This document shows, piece by piece, positions 10,350 through 19,193 of a stretch of DNA of 64,000 bases. This DNA comes from CAZOLI01 sp964580675 (lineage in GTDB: Bacteria > Planctomycetota > MHYJ01 > CAYXQY01). The stretch covers positions 1-64,000 of the forward strand of contig CAZOLI010000004.1 of NCBI GenBank assembly GCA_964580675.1, read 5' to 3'. Position numbers and translations under genes: made by a program. The stretch's first letter is position 1. Each line of letters opens with the position of its first letter. The notes beneath the pieces were generated by a model that worked only from the letters and a program-made list of their open reading frames with translations, made no database searches and had not been told where the DNA came from.

Positions 10350-10482
10350 GATGTCGGCAAGTTAAACCGGTGGCAGTTCGGTTTCATTTATGGTTATCGA
10401 ATTTTTCCGGCTTCGTTCTTTTGCCGAGTTTCCGAATAAGCCCAAAAACGTGATTTTAATCGAGAACAAAGGGGCTCTCGGG

Positions 10483-10510
10483 TTGATTATAACCATTACC
10501 CCAGTACAAT
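10483..10510 (+). promoter_or_regulatory. Predicted promoter of tRNA-Gly
   Basis: A -35-like TTGATT (10483-10488) and a -10-like TACAAT (10505-10510) are separated by 16 bp. The implied start near 10517 lies about 30 bp before the tRNA. Spacing and position fit a sigma-70-type promoter, but the call rests on consensus only. Confidence 0.45.
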
Positions 10511-10548
10511 ATATTACAGAAACGAAGAATCCTGTCGGAAACTGACAA

Positions 10549-10620
10549 GCGGGCGTAATTCAACGGCAGAATGCGAGCTTCCCATGCTCGACGTTGCGGG
10601 TTCGAGTCCCGTCGCCCGCT
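10549..10620 (+). tRNA. tRNA-Gly (anticodon CCC)
   Basis: Cloverleaf visible directly: acceptor GCGGGCG/CGCCCGC, a short D-arm ATTC/GAAT, anticodon stem CGAGC/GCTCG with loop TTCCCAT, and a T-arm GCGGG-TTCGAGT-CCCGT. The anticodon CCC reads glycine GGG. The discriminator base is T and CCA is not encoded. It converges on the PgpH-YbeY gene, which ends 26 bp further on. Confidence 0.96.
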
Positions 10621-10645
10621 TTTGGTCCACGAGAGATTTTCCACC

Positions 10646-12847
10646 TCAAGAACTCGACTCCGCCGGTTTTCTGGAGCGAGTTCCGTCAAAGGCATCCAGC
10701 AACTCCTCCTGCCGTGTCTCCATTTTCTGTTCTTCCTCCTCCGTTTTGTCGTCGTATCCCAGGAGATGAAGCAGCCCGTGAACAAGGTAAAGGTCCGCTT
10801 CCCGTTTCATCGAATTGCCGTGATCGCTTGCCCTGGAGCGAGCGATTACGGGACATATCATCACTTCGCCGAGGAGGTTGTCCACTTCCGGTGACCAGTC
10901 ATCCCCGTCCATCGGAAAGGAAAGTACGTCCGTGGGCCGGTCCTCCTGCAGGTACTGCCGGTTTAAGTCCCTCATCTCCGATTTTTTCAAATACACAATA
11001 CTGACGTCCTGGTCCGAATTTTCGGCGTCCAGAACAAACCTGGTCAGATCACGAACGCGGTTTTCATCAATATCCATGTCGTTTTGCTGATCGAGGACAA
11101 ACACCCGTTGACCATCCGGATCTTCCTGATCCCGCCGTTCCTCCGCCCGATTTCTTCGTGAGGAGGGTTGGCCGGTGGCGGCTTCCGGAACGGGTCCGGG
11201 TTCGGTTTTCTTTTCCTCCCCGGTTTCATCCTCCCGTGGTTCGTCGACCGAATCTTTCGCCGAAGCTTCTTCCTCTTCCTCCTGTGCCTCCGCTAGTTCT
11301 TCCTCCTCCTGTCCCGGATATTTTACGCGCGCGTGGAGCATTCCCGAAAGGGCCTCCACAAAAGCCCGGCGAATTATTTTCAGGTCCCCCATGGTCAGAC
11401 CGGATTCATCAAGCTGTCCATCCTGGATTTTTTTGCGAACGATACGTTCGACCATGCTTTTAATCTTCGATGGGGTGGGATCGTCAAGAGATCGGCTTGT
11501 GGCCTCCACCGAGTCCGCCAGCATGCAGATTCCAATTTCCTTGGTCTGCGGGAGGGGGCCCGGATAACGGAAGTCCGCCGTTTCCACGTCCGGTTCTTCG
11601 CCCTGAGCCAGTTTTTTCTGCACCTGTTTTGCAAAAAAGTACTCCGTCACGGACGTGCCATGATGCTGTTCGATGAAATTCTTGATCCATTCCGGAAGAC
11701 CGTAGCGGTCCGCCAGTTCAAGACCATCCCGGACGTGCCCCAGAAGTATTAATTTGCTCATGTTAGATGGGAGCTTCTCGTGGGGATTCTCGCCCCCTTT
11801 GTTGTTCTCAATAAAATATTGCGGTTTCGTCGTTTTCCCGATGTCGTGATAATACGCACCCACGCGTGCAAGCAGGGGGTCTGCATCGATGACCTCCGCC
11901 GCGGCTTCGGAAAGAGTCCCAACACGCAAACTGTGGTGATAGGTGCCCGGTGCCTCCATGGCAAGCTTCCGCAGTGCTGGCTGATTCATGTCCGTTAACT
12001 CAAGAAGACCAAGATCCGTCGGAATACCAAACACTTTTTCAATAACCGGAAGCATGATCAGCAGGATCGCTCCCGAAACGACACCATTGGAGAAACCAAT
12101 GATTCCGTTATAGATGAGGTTCATTCGAATTTCCGGATCGCTATACGCCCCGATATTGGGCAGCAGGAGAAGTGACAGACCCGCCAGCATTACCACATGA
12201 ATAAAACCGGCAACAAACCCCGTTTCGAGCGGTTTGTTCCTTTTTCGAATGGTGGATGAAAGCAGAGCCGCCGCAATCGAACCGGGGGCCATAACCCCGA
12301 GAGTCATAAAGAATATGATTTTGTTCTGAAACATCTCCTGACCGGACACGGAAAAACCGGGAATCATATGTTCCGGAAACCAGACCGACGTGGCCAACAA
12401 AAAGACGAACAGGTACGATTCAATGGCCAGTGACGTTGAAAACCCGATGGTGAGAATCATCGTCAGCAGGGTCAGGGGAACGAGGAAGGGACTGCGCCCC
12501 GATAGAAGAGTTATTCCGGCCAGCGTCACGGTTGCCAGGATCAGACATCCGTACACAAGCATCCGTCGAGGATGCTTGATTAAGTCGTCTTCACGAACCA
12601 CCAGCAACCCGTAGAACGAAACCACCACCGCTGAGATCATCACAAAACGACCAAGGGCAACGGGCCAGTTTGAAAGCAACTCCTGCCTCATGGAGACAAG
12701 CCCCACGGCCCAGCTGGACACGATAAAGAGCACGATCATAAATGGGCTCCGGACCCACCTTACCTGGGTTTCATCCGGGTTCCGCACCGACGAGTGATGT
12801 TCGTCGGTCGTTAACCGCTCCGTGTTTTCATTGCTCCAGAAAAACAT
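10646..12847 (-). CDS. PgpH-type HD phosphodiesterase fused to endoribonuclease YbeY
   Basis: One uninterrupted 733-aa frame joins two proteins that are usually separate neighbours. Residues ~30-260 hold multiple transmembrane helices. An HD domain follows (~295-480) with TYHHSLRVGTL and the metal motif YYHDIGK, as in 7TMR-HD c-di-AMP phosphodiesterases (PgpH/YqfF). The large extracellular 7TMR-HDED domain of PgpH is missing. A very acidic linker (~530-575) leads to a YbeY domain (~578-733) with TDVLSFP, LGEVMICP and VHGLLHLLGYDD. YbeY processes and quality-controls rRNA. Its third zinc ligand is Asp rather than the classical His, a variant I recall from other phyla. uvrA lies 38 bp upstream on the same strand. 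Confidence 0.92.
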   Translation of the reverse strand: MFFWSNENTERLTTDEHHSSVRNPDETQVRWVRSPFMIVLFIVSSWAVGLVSMRQELLSNWPVALGRFVMISAVVVSFYGLLVVREDDLIKHPRRMLVYGCLILATVTLAGITLLSGRSPFLVPLTLLTMILTIGFSTSLAIESYLFVFLLATSVWFPEHMIPGFSVSGQEMFQNKIIFFMTLGVMAPGSIAAALLSSTIRKRNKPLETGFVAGFIHVVMLAGLSLLLLPNIGAYSDPEIRMNLIYNGIIGFSNGVVSGAILLIMLPVIEKVFGIPTDLGLLELTDMNQPALRKLAMEAPGTYHHSLRVGTLSEAAAEVIDADPLLARVGAYYHDIGKTTKPQYFIENNKGGENPHEKLPSNMSKLILLGHVRDGLELADRYGLPEWIKNFIEQHHGTSVTEYFFAKQVQKKLAQGEEPDVETADFRYPGPLPQTKEIGICMLADSVEATSRSLDDPTPSKIKSMVERIVRKKIQDGQLDESGLTMGDLKIIRRAFVEALSGMLHARVKYPGQEEEELAEAQEEEEEASAKDSVDEPREDETGEEKKTEPGPVPEAATGQPSSRRNRAEERRDQEDPDGQRVFVLDQQNDMDIDENRVRDLTRFVLDAENSDQDVSIVYLKKSEMRDLNRQYLQEDRPTDVLSFPMDGDDWSPEVDNLLGEVMICPVIARSRASDHGNSMKREADLYLVHGLLHLLGYDDKTEEEEQKMETRQEELLDAFDGTRSRKPAESSS

Positions 12848-12885
12848 CCGGAGTGGGCGACTGAAAAAAGAAAGACGATCAGCGA

Positions 12886-15711
12886 CTAAAGAACTTCTTT
12901 CAGGTACTCTCCTGTGTGAGACCCCTCCGCTCTTACCACCTCCTCCGGCGTTCCTTCGGCCACGACGTAACCTCCTTCGGCTTCCCCTCCTTCCGGCCCA
13001 AGATCAATGATGTGATCGGCCATTTTTATTACGTGCAGATTGTGTTCAATCACCACTACCGTATTTCCTTTGTCCACGAGACGGTTCAGCACATTCAGCA
13101 ATTTCTTGACGTCTTCGTAATGAAGACCGGTTGTTGGTTCATCCAGAATATAAAACGTGTCCCCGGTCTGTCTTCGGCCGAGCTCGGAGGATAGCTTAAT
13201 TCTCTGTGCTTCACCCCCTGAAAGTGTCGGACTTGGTTGACCGAGCGAAAGATACCCGAGACCAACGTCAACTACGGTCTGTAAAATACGGGTTAACTTG
13301 TCGTGGTTATCAAAAAATTCTCGTGCCTCCGCGAACGACATTTCCAGCACGTCAGCAATGGTTCGGTCACGGTACGTGACTTCCAATGTTTCCCTATTAT
13401 ACCGTTTTCCGCCGCAGATTTCACAGTCTACGTGAACATCCGGCAAAAAATGCATTTCGATGACCTTCTCACCCCGGCCGCTGCAGGCTTCACATCGCCC
13501 TCCCTTCACGTTAAAGCTGAATCGGCCTTTCTCGTAACCGCGAACCTGGCTCTCGCGTGTGCTGGCAAATAACTCCCGTATCGGTGTGAACGCACCGGTG
13601 TATGTGGCGGGAATGGACCGAGGGGTCTTGCCGATCGGATCCTGATCAATGAGCACCACCTTGTTGATGTGTTCCACTCCCTCGATGGTGCGATGCGTCC
13701 CCGGCTTTCGCCCGGACGAGTACAGCTGCCGATGAAGGGCGGGATAGAGTGTCTCGGTAAGCAACGAACTTTTTCCGGACCCGGATACCCCGGTCACGCA
13801 GACAAACTGTCCCAGAGGGAATTCCACGTCCACGTCCTTGAGGTTGTTCTGTCTGCAACCCGTAATAAGAACGGAGTCTTCCTCCGGCTCCCGCCGCTTC
13901 TCCGGAAGGGGAATACACTTCTGATCGGTCAGGTACTGAATCGTCAGCGATTCACTTCCATCGCTTTTCACTTCCTCAAGGGGACCGGCCGTCACGATTT
14001 CGCCCCCCTCCTCCCCCGCACCCGGTCCAATCTCAATCATGTAATCCGCCGCTCGAATGGTGTCTTCGTCGTGTTCCACCACGATGACGGTATTGTTTAA
14101 ATCGCGAAGACGTTCCAGTGTTTTTATAAGGCGGCGATTGTCCCGGACGTGAAGACCGATTGTTGGCTCATCCAGCACATAACAGACCCCCACAAGACCC
14201 GAGCCCACCTGAGAGGCCAGACGGATCCGCTGGGATTCTCCACCCGAGAGCGTCGCACTCCTCCGGTCCAGAGTAAGGTATTCCAGCCCCACATCCCGAA
14301 GAAACCCGAGCCGATCACACAGTTCCGTTAACACGGGACCGGCAATCTCCTTTTCCTCTCCGGACAATTCAATATCCTCGAAAAAGGGAAGAGCTTGCTG
14401 TATGGGAAGCTGAACAACCTCGTGGATGTTTTTCCCGTTTACCCGTACGGACAGCGACTCGGACCGGAGACGGCCGCCTCCACATTCATCACAGGGAAGA
14501 TCACTCATAAACTTGTGAATTTTTTTCTTTACGTAATCCGAATCGGTGTTCTCAAAACGCCGATTCATGGACGGAATAACCCCTTCAAAGGAACGACCAT
14601 ATTTCTCCTCGTCCGCCGGATCGGTTCCGTAAAGCAGAATGCTCTTTTTCTCCTCCGGAATGTCCTCAAAGGGCTTCGTCCGATCCACCTGAAACTCTCG
14701 AGCAAACTTCCGCTCCTTCTTGCTGTAGTACACCGCCGCTCGACGGCCCGTCTTCCGCCATCCTTCTATGGCCCCGTCCTCAATACTTTTTGTCCGATCC
14801 GGAACAATCAGATCCTCATCCAGCTCCGGACGGGTACCAAGACCGTCACAGGTCGGACAGGCACCGTATGGACTGTTAAAGGAAAACATACGGGGTGTAA
14901 GCTCACTTATGCTTACCCCGCAGTCCGGACACCCGTACTCCTCGCTGTAAAGCTCATCCGTCCACTCCTCGTCCCCTTCTTCCGGTCGATGGGTAACCAC
15001 AACCAGACCCTCCCCCAGTTCCAGGGCGGCCTCCACCGATTCGGCAACTCGCTGCCGGACCCCCTCCCGCATGACAATCCGGTCCACCACCGCCTCAATC
15101 TCATGTTTTTTGTACTTGTCAAGTGTGGGCAGATCACGAATTTCCACTACTTCCCCATTGATCCGGGCACGGACAAATCCCTCCCGCCGAAGCAATTCCA
15201 GTACCTCCTGATGTTCGCCTTTTCGCTTTCGCACCAGAGGGGCAAGAATCATGGCACGATGTCCCTCCGGAATTTCAAGAACCTGCTCGATAATCTCCTG
15301 GGGACTCTGTCGCCGAATCTGCTTTCCACACTCCGGGCAATACGGCACCCCAACCCTGGCAAACAAAACCCTGAGATAGTCAAAAATTTCCGTCTGTGTG
15401 GCCACTGTGGACCTCGGCGTTGATCCTCCCGACGCCTGTTCAATGGATATGGTCGGTGGAATTCCCTCAACGGACTCGACATCGGGTTTCTGCATTCGCT
15501 CCAGAAATTGCCGGGCGTACGCCGAAAGACTCTCCACGTAACGACGCTGTCCCTCCGCGTAAAGCGTATCAAACGCCAGGGAACTCTTGCCGGATCCGCT
15601 TATCCCGGTGACCACCACAAACTGATCCCTCGGAATATCCAGGTCCACGGACTTCAAATTGTGTTGCCTGGCCCCTCGAATACGAATTTGGTTTCCTTCA
15701 TCTACGGACAT
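12886..15711 (-). CDS. uvrA: Excinuclease ABC subunit A
   Basis: Damage-sensing ATPase of nucleotide excision repair, acting with UvrB and UvrC. I place the start at 15711 (941 aa), where MSVDEGNQIRIRGARQHNLK begins the family's usual N-terminus; the frame stays open upstream but that part is unlike UvrA. Two ABC ATPase halves are present: GISGSGKSSLAFDTLYAEG early and GVSGSGKSSLLTETLYPAL in the second half, each with an LSGGE signature. Cysteine pairs of the zinc modules are visible (CPDCG, CPTCDG, CEACSGRG, CEICGG). I saw no LexA-type box upstream. It probably shares a transcript with the PgpH-YbeY gene. Confidence 0.97.
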   Translation of the reverse strand: MSVDEGNQIRIRGARQHNLKSVDLDIPRDQFVVVTGISGSGKSSLAFDTLYAEGQRRYVESLSAYARQFLERMQKPDVESVEGIPPTISIEQASGGSTPRSTVATQTEIFDYLRVLFARVGVPYCPECGKQIRRQSPQEIIEQVLEIPEGHRAMILAPLVRKRKGEHQEVLELLRREGFVRARINGEVVEIRDLPTLDKYKKHEIEAVVDRIVMREGVRQRVAESVEAALELGEGLVVVTHRPEEGDEEWTDELYSEEYGCPDCGVSISELTPRMFSFNSPYGACPTCDGLGTRPELDEDLIVPDRTKSIEDGAIEGWRKTGRRAAVYYSKKERKFAREFQVDRTKPFEDIPEEKKSILLYGTDPADEEKYGRSFEGVIPSMNRRFENTDSDYVKKKIHKFMSDLPCDECGGGRLRSESLSVRVNGKNIHEVVQLPIQQALPFFEDIELSGEEKEIAGPVLTELCDRLGFLRDVGLEYLTLDRRSATLSGGESQRIRLASQVGSGLVGVCYVLDEPTIGLHVRDNRRLIKTLERLRDLNNTVIVVEHDEDTIRAADYMIEIGPGAGEEGGEIVTAGPLEEVKSDGSESLTIQYLTDQKCIPLPEKRREPEEDSVLITGCRQNNLKDVDVEFPLGQFVCVTGVSGSGKSSLLTETLYPALHRQLYSSGRKPGTHRTIEGVEHINKVVLIDQDPIGKTPRSIPATYTGAFTPIRELFASTRESQVRGYEKGRFSFNVKGGRCEACSGRGEKVIEMHFLPDVHVDCEICGGKRYNRETLEVTYRDRTIADVLEMSFAEAREFFDNHDKLTRILQTVVDVGLGYLSLGQPSPTLSGGEAQRIKLSSELGRRQTGDTFYILDEPTTGLHYEDVKKLLNVLNRLVDKGNTVVVIEHNLHVIKMADHIIDLGPEGGEAEGGYVVAEGTPEEVVRAEGSHTGEYLKEVL

Positions 15712-15910
15712 TTCCAGCAGGAAAAAACTGAAAAACAAGGACAAGCTGTTGACGCTCCCGCAGGAATGAGACACGGGAACATAAAAGTGTATTTTTCCAG
15801 TTTCAGGACAAAAAATCAACCTTCAGATCCGCCAGGCCTCAACACCATGGAAGGGAGGGGAAATGACGCTTCGGACCCAAAGCCCCACCTCTTCTCGGAT
15901 GGTATCCAAA

Positions 15911-15946
15911 ATAAAAAAAGGCAGGAGCGGAAAAACCGCTCCTGCC
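15911..15946 (-). terminator. Intrinsic terminator of an unidentified minus-strand transcript
   Basis: A perfect 11-bp stem (GGCAGGAGCGG at 15920-15930, CCGCTCCTGCC at 15936-15946) with a 5-base loop is followed on the minus strand by a run of seven T. It lies 200 bp upstream of uvrA and ~630 bp beyond the stop of the hydrolase-PDZ gene, which has its own terminator at 16516-16544. Confidence 0.85.
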
Positions 15947-16515
15947 CCTGACTGTTCACCCTTTCGCCGGTGCCTGTTCTGGTTCCTTCCGCTTCGGCAA
16001 CGGTGCTAACGCACCGTCCCGGTTCGGAAGTTTACAAAACAATTCAATGTTTCACGAGATTAGAAGAGCAATTCCCGTTCCAACCCTTCTTCCGCCACTT
16101 GGATTTTGTTAACGGATAAATCCCCAACAAAAATTGTTTATACGAAAACTCTAATCGGGAAACAGGAAATAATTGTCCGCAACCGTAAAATAAGCATTGT
16201 TTCCCTTCACGGAAAATGTGTCACATGTCACGTTCAATTCCCGGAAGCGTGACAGAACAACGGTAATTTCCGCTATGCCGTTGCAATAGTTTGTTTTTAC
16301 GGTGTAAGCGTACGATCAATTGAACGGCCTGTTTTCTTTTTTCCGGATTCCCGGGTCATTTCCAGATTCTTCATTCTCAACATCAGGTCCAGCGTGGGTT
16401 TTGGCCGTGGGATCACGTACTTTTACAGAGACCTTATAATGCCACAGAACAGACCGTGGAAATCGGACGCAGACTCTTATATAAATAGTAAATAAAAAGA
16501 TTAATTATTTATTAA
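15947..16515 (-). other. Gene-free structured block, possible non-coding RNA
   Basis: No plausible protein is encoded in this stretch on either strand. It lies between two minus-strand terminators, so something may be transcribed from it separately. Near its downstream end is a compound hairpin: an outer stem CTTCCG/CGGAAG (about 15988-16029) around an inner CGGTGC-TAAC-GCACCG (16001-16016). A further 7-bp inverted repeat TGTCACG/CGTGACA lies at 16227-16255. I compared it by eye with tmRNA, RNase P RNA, SRP RNA and a tRNA and found no diagnostic core; 6S RNA cannot be excluded. No convincing promoter was found. Confidence 0.35.
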
Positions 16516-16544
16516 CAAAAAAATCTGAGGGGGAACTGCCCCCT
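16516..16544 (-). terminator. Intrinsic terminator of the hydrolase-PDZ gene
   Basis: A 6-bp GC-rich stem AGGGGG/CCCCCT (16528-16533 with 16539-16544, 5-base loop) is followed on the minus strand by a 7-T run (16517-16523). It lies ~37 bp after the stop codon at 16581. Confidence 0.75.
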
Positions 16545-16580
16545 GGAAACTTCCTGCGGAGAAAAGGATCTGAACGTGGT

Positions 16581-18047
16581 TTACAAACTTAGCTTGACGC
16601 CGAGGGTGATTTTGACCTTTCGGGTGTCCCCGTCCTTCCCCTCCTTCACCTTTAACTCCAGTTGATCGCCCGGCTGGGTTCCCTGAAGGACGGAGCGAAG
16701 GGACCGCAATCCATTCACGGAATCACCGCCCATTTCCAGCAGGATGTCCCCATCTTTCAGGCCGGCCCTGGACGCGGGCGTCTCCTCGGATACACTCCCT
16801 ATTCGAACCCCCTTGCCCTCATACTCCCGGTCGGGTGAAAACCCCATGTATCCGGCTCGTTCAAACGCATCCTTGATCGCCTGTGAGGCATCCGATGCCA
16901 TATCACCAACCCGATTTTCCGAGTGCTTTTCCGAAAGTTTATCCAGCTGTTTTCGGTATTCTTCCGCGTCCTTCTTCTTAAGGAACGGCACTTCACTGTT
17001 GACCTTTTCAACGACTTTTTCGTATTCTTTTTTTGCACTTCGAAACTCATCAACCACGTCCGCCGTCTTCCAGTCCTTCAACTTTTCCTTCAATTCGGAC
17101 GCCGGTGGGTAACCATCAAAGTAATTTACAACCCGTTTTGCGTCGGAAAGAACCGAATTCGGATCGTATTCAAATGATTTCTCGTGTTTGTCGTAGACCC
17201 TTTTTTCGTGTTTTTCGTAAAACGTTTTTAACCGGTCAAGCAGCTTTTTGGTGCCTTCCTCCGACTTTTTTTCCTTTGCCTTTTCGTATCCCTTCACGTA
17301 TTTTCGCTCCATGAGAAGCCGGGAAATCTTTGTCTGTTTCCTGTAAAGGGAAACAGAAATCTTCATGTTGTACCGATCCAGGAAATCAATGGCATCCTCC
17401 CAGACCTTTTTCGGGGGTGGTTCGTGCCCGCCGTCAAAAACCGTGTATTGTACGGGATTTCCGTTTTTCTGAAGAATGGGGTCAAGACGCTGTGTCATCT
17501 CCGGATGATTGAATCCCTCTTTTCCACAGGTCCAGAACACCCTTAAATCCTTCGGGGGCGTCCATTCGTAATCGGACAGTCCGGCTCCCTGGGCAAAGAT
17601 TCCATCAAGAGGATAACGTTTCGCCATCCAGAAGCTGACCCGGGAGCCCCCTGAAAACCCTGTTGCGTATCGAAGGTTTTTCATGAGGTGAAACCGATCC
17701 GTTGTGTCCTCCCAGAGGGCGTCATGTGTTTTTTCGTAAAACTTATTGGGCATTCCGTTTTTTGAGTTCAATGATCCGGCCGCTATCCATCCGTGTTTCT
17801 CGAGAACGGGCTTTAATCGTTTCACAAAATACGCACCGTTTCCATCAGGGGCAAAGCAATAAATAATCGGCCAGGGACGTTCGTCCGTATAATCCGATGG
17901 AAGGTAACAGCTATACTGCTGGTCTTCGTTCTTCTTGGTGGTAACGGTGACAATCTCTCCGGGTTTGGGCTCCTCCGCTTCAATGCCAGCCTGTAAACCC
18001 GCAAGAAAAAGGAAGGGAACGATCAAACGTACTGCTATCTTTTTCAT
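16581..18047 (-). CDS. Secreted alpha/beta-hydrolase with C-terminal PDZ domain
   Basis: A 488-aa exported protein with a clear signal peptide (MKKIAVRLIVPFLFLAGLQA). Residues ~30-230 resemble the PHB-depolymerase/feruloyl-esterase type of alpha/beta hydrolase: nucleophile S132 in TGFSGGSR and a likely catalytic H208 in DGGHEPP. The middle (~230-390) is a long charged helical or coiled-coil region. Residues ~395-488 form a PDZ domain (TPASRAGLKDGDILLEMGG). PDZ domains bind C-terminal peptides, so the enzyme may be targeted to a partner. Substrate is unknown. A terminator follows the gene. Confidence 0.78.
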   Translation of the reverse strand: MKKIAVRLIVPFLFLAGLQAGIEAEEPKPGEIVTVTTKKNEDQQYSCYLPSDYTDERPWPIIYCFAPDGNGAYFVKRLKPVLEKHGWIAAGSLNSKNGMPNKFYEKTHDALWEDTTDRFHLMKNLRYATGFSGGSRVSFWMAKRYPLDGIFAQGAGLSDYEWTPPKDLRVFWTCGKEGFNHPEMTQRLDPILQKNGNPVQYTVFDGGHEPPPKKVWEDAIDFLDRYNMKISVSLYRKQTKISRLLMERKYVKGYEKAKEKKSEEGTKKLLDRLKTFYEKHEKRVYDKHEKSFEYDPNSVLSDAKRVVNYFDGYPPASELKEKLKDWKTADVVDEFRSAKKEYEKVVEKVNSEVPFLKKKDAEEYRKQLDKLSEKHSENRVGDMASDASQAIKDAFERAGYMGFSPDREYEGKGVRIGSVSEETPASRAGLKDGDILLEMGGDSVNGLRSLRSVLQGTQPGDQLELKVKEGKDGDTRKVKITLGVKLSL

Positions 18048-18086
18048 CTTTTTACGAGGAAATTTTGGTGTTAACGGCTGGGACGA

Positions 18087-18704
18087 TTAATGAATATCTA
18101 CCCCGAACATCTGCCGCTCGATCCGATCGGACTGAAGACAGATGTATTCCAGTACGGGGAGAAGCTCATTCTCCAGGTCCAGGCTCTTTAGCAGAAAAGA
18201 ATGAACGAGATGAAGCGAATTGTCCGCTTCCATCTGTATACGGCCGAAGAAAAGCTGTGAATTTCGGAGCAGGGCGTCCGATAATTCATCGGGTCTGGCC
18301 ACCGTGCCGATCCGGGAACTAAGAAACAAAATGGGTCGGCCATCCTCGGTTTCAGTGGTCATAATCCGTACCGCGTGAGAACGGTCCGTACCGGTTCGCA
18401 TCGTGTAGGAAATGGAGCCGTTTACGGTCTCCACATCGAGAAGCGGGACGTCCCACTCATTGACGATAAACTCATGAATGGTCCGGAGTCGATCATTCTC
18501 AAGGTCAATTTCCAGAAACTCCTCGGAGGGATGTTCCACGGGGTCTTCTTCCTCGACCTGGTCCGTGTCCACCTGATCCTCCGGCAGTGTGCTCTCGTCC
18601 GGGACCACGAGAGACGACTCACAGTTCGGACACGTAACTGGATTTCCCGCCTGTCCGTCGGCGGCGGATACGTGTTTGCCACATTCACATTCAAAACGGA
18701 TCAT
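18087..18704 (-). CDS. Zinc-ribbon protein with YbjN/secretion-chaperone-like domain
   Basis: The first ~35 residues form a compact zinc ribbon (FECECGKH...CPNCESSLVVPD), a style common in planctomycete proteins. An acidic linker follows (~38-65). The remainder (~70-205) has the alternating pattern of YbjN or type III secretion chaperone-like folds, with LSSRIGTVARPDEL and a NSQLFFGRIQMEADNSLHL segment; this is resemblance, not a firm assignment. There is no signal peptide. The hydrolase-PDZ gene follows 39 bp downstream on the same strand, so they may be co-transcribed. Confidence 0.65.
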   Translation of the reverse strand: MIRFECECGKHVSAADGQAGNPVTCPNCESSLVVPDESTLPEDQVDTDQVEEEDPVEHPSEEFLEIDLENDRLRTIHEFIVNEWDVPLLDVETVNGSISYTMRTGTDRSHAVRIMTTETEDGRPILFLSSRIGTVARPDELSDALLRNSQLFFGRIQMEADNSLHLVHSFLLKSLDLENELLPVLEYICLQSDRIERQMFGVDIH

Positions 18705-18964
18705 GGTATTTGGTCGACGGAGAAATCGACTCTGAACAACCGCAAAGCGGACGAAGATTCCGGAGGAACCCGCTCCGAAATCACCCGGCGATGGATTTTC
18801 CCTGTCAAGAGGGGATTACGTAAAACTAACGCAGCAGCGGAAAAAGATCAAGAAATGTTCGTTGAAATGTCTCCCAGGGGCGGTACAATAGAGGCAAGAC
18901 ATTTCGCAACCGGCACAACCGGGAGCGCCGGTAACAATTTCACTTACGAATTTTCAATCAAACC

Positions 18965-19177
18965 ATGTCCGAAAACAATACATACAAAGTAATAGAACTC
19001 GTTGGGACCTCCGAATCCTCCTTTTCCGATGCCACCCGATCAGCGGTGAAACGGGCCCGAGAAACAATGGATAACCTCAACTGGTTCAACGTCGTGGAAC
19101 AGAGAGGACGGATTGAGGACGGTGATATTGAACAGTTCCAGGTCAAGGTCAAGGTCGGGTTCCGCCTGAAGGATTAG
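18965..19177 (+). CDS. Dodecin
   Basis: Dodecins are ~70-aa proteins that assemble into hollow dodecamers storing or buffering flavins. This one is 70 aa and shows the family pattern throughout: YKVIELVGTSESSFSDATRS at the N-terminus, RARETMDNLNWFNVVEQRGRI with the flavin-stacking Trp, and a C-terminal VKVKVGFRL strand. It is a stand-alone plus-strand gene; ppsA converges on it with a 16-bp gap. Confidence 0.93.
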   Translation: MSENNTYKVIELVGTSESSFSDATRSAVKRARETMDNLNWFNVVEQRGRIEDGDIEQFQVKVKVGFRLKD

Positions 19178-19193
19178 GCCGGGGACTGAGATC

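Noticed and set aside
14395..15423. 342-codon open frame on the plus strand
   Set aside because: It is wholly antisense to uvrA, whose motifs are unmistakable; the frame is a shadow of its codon bias and shows no domain.
15712..15819. 36-residue N-terminal extension of UvrA
   Set aside because: It is hydrophobic and unlike any UvrA N-terminus; the ATG at 15711 begins the conserved part.
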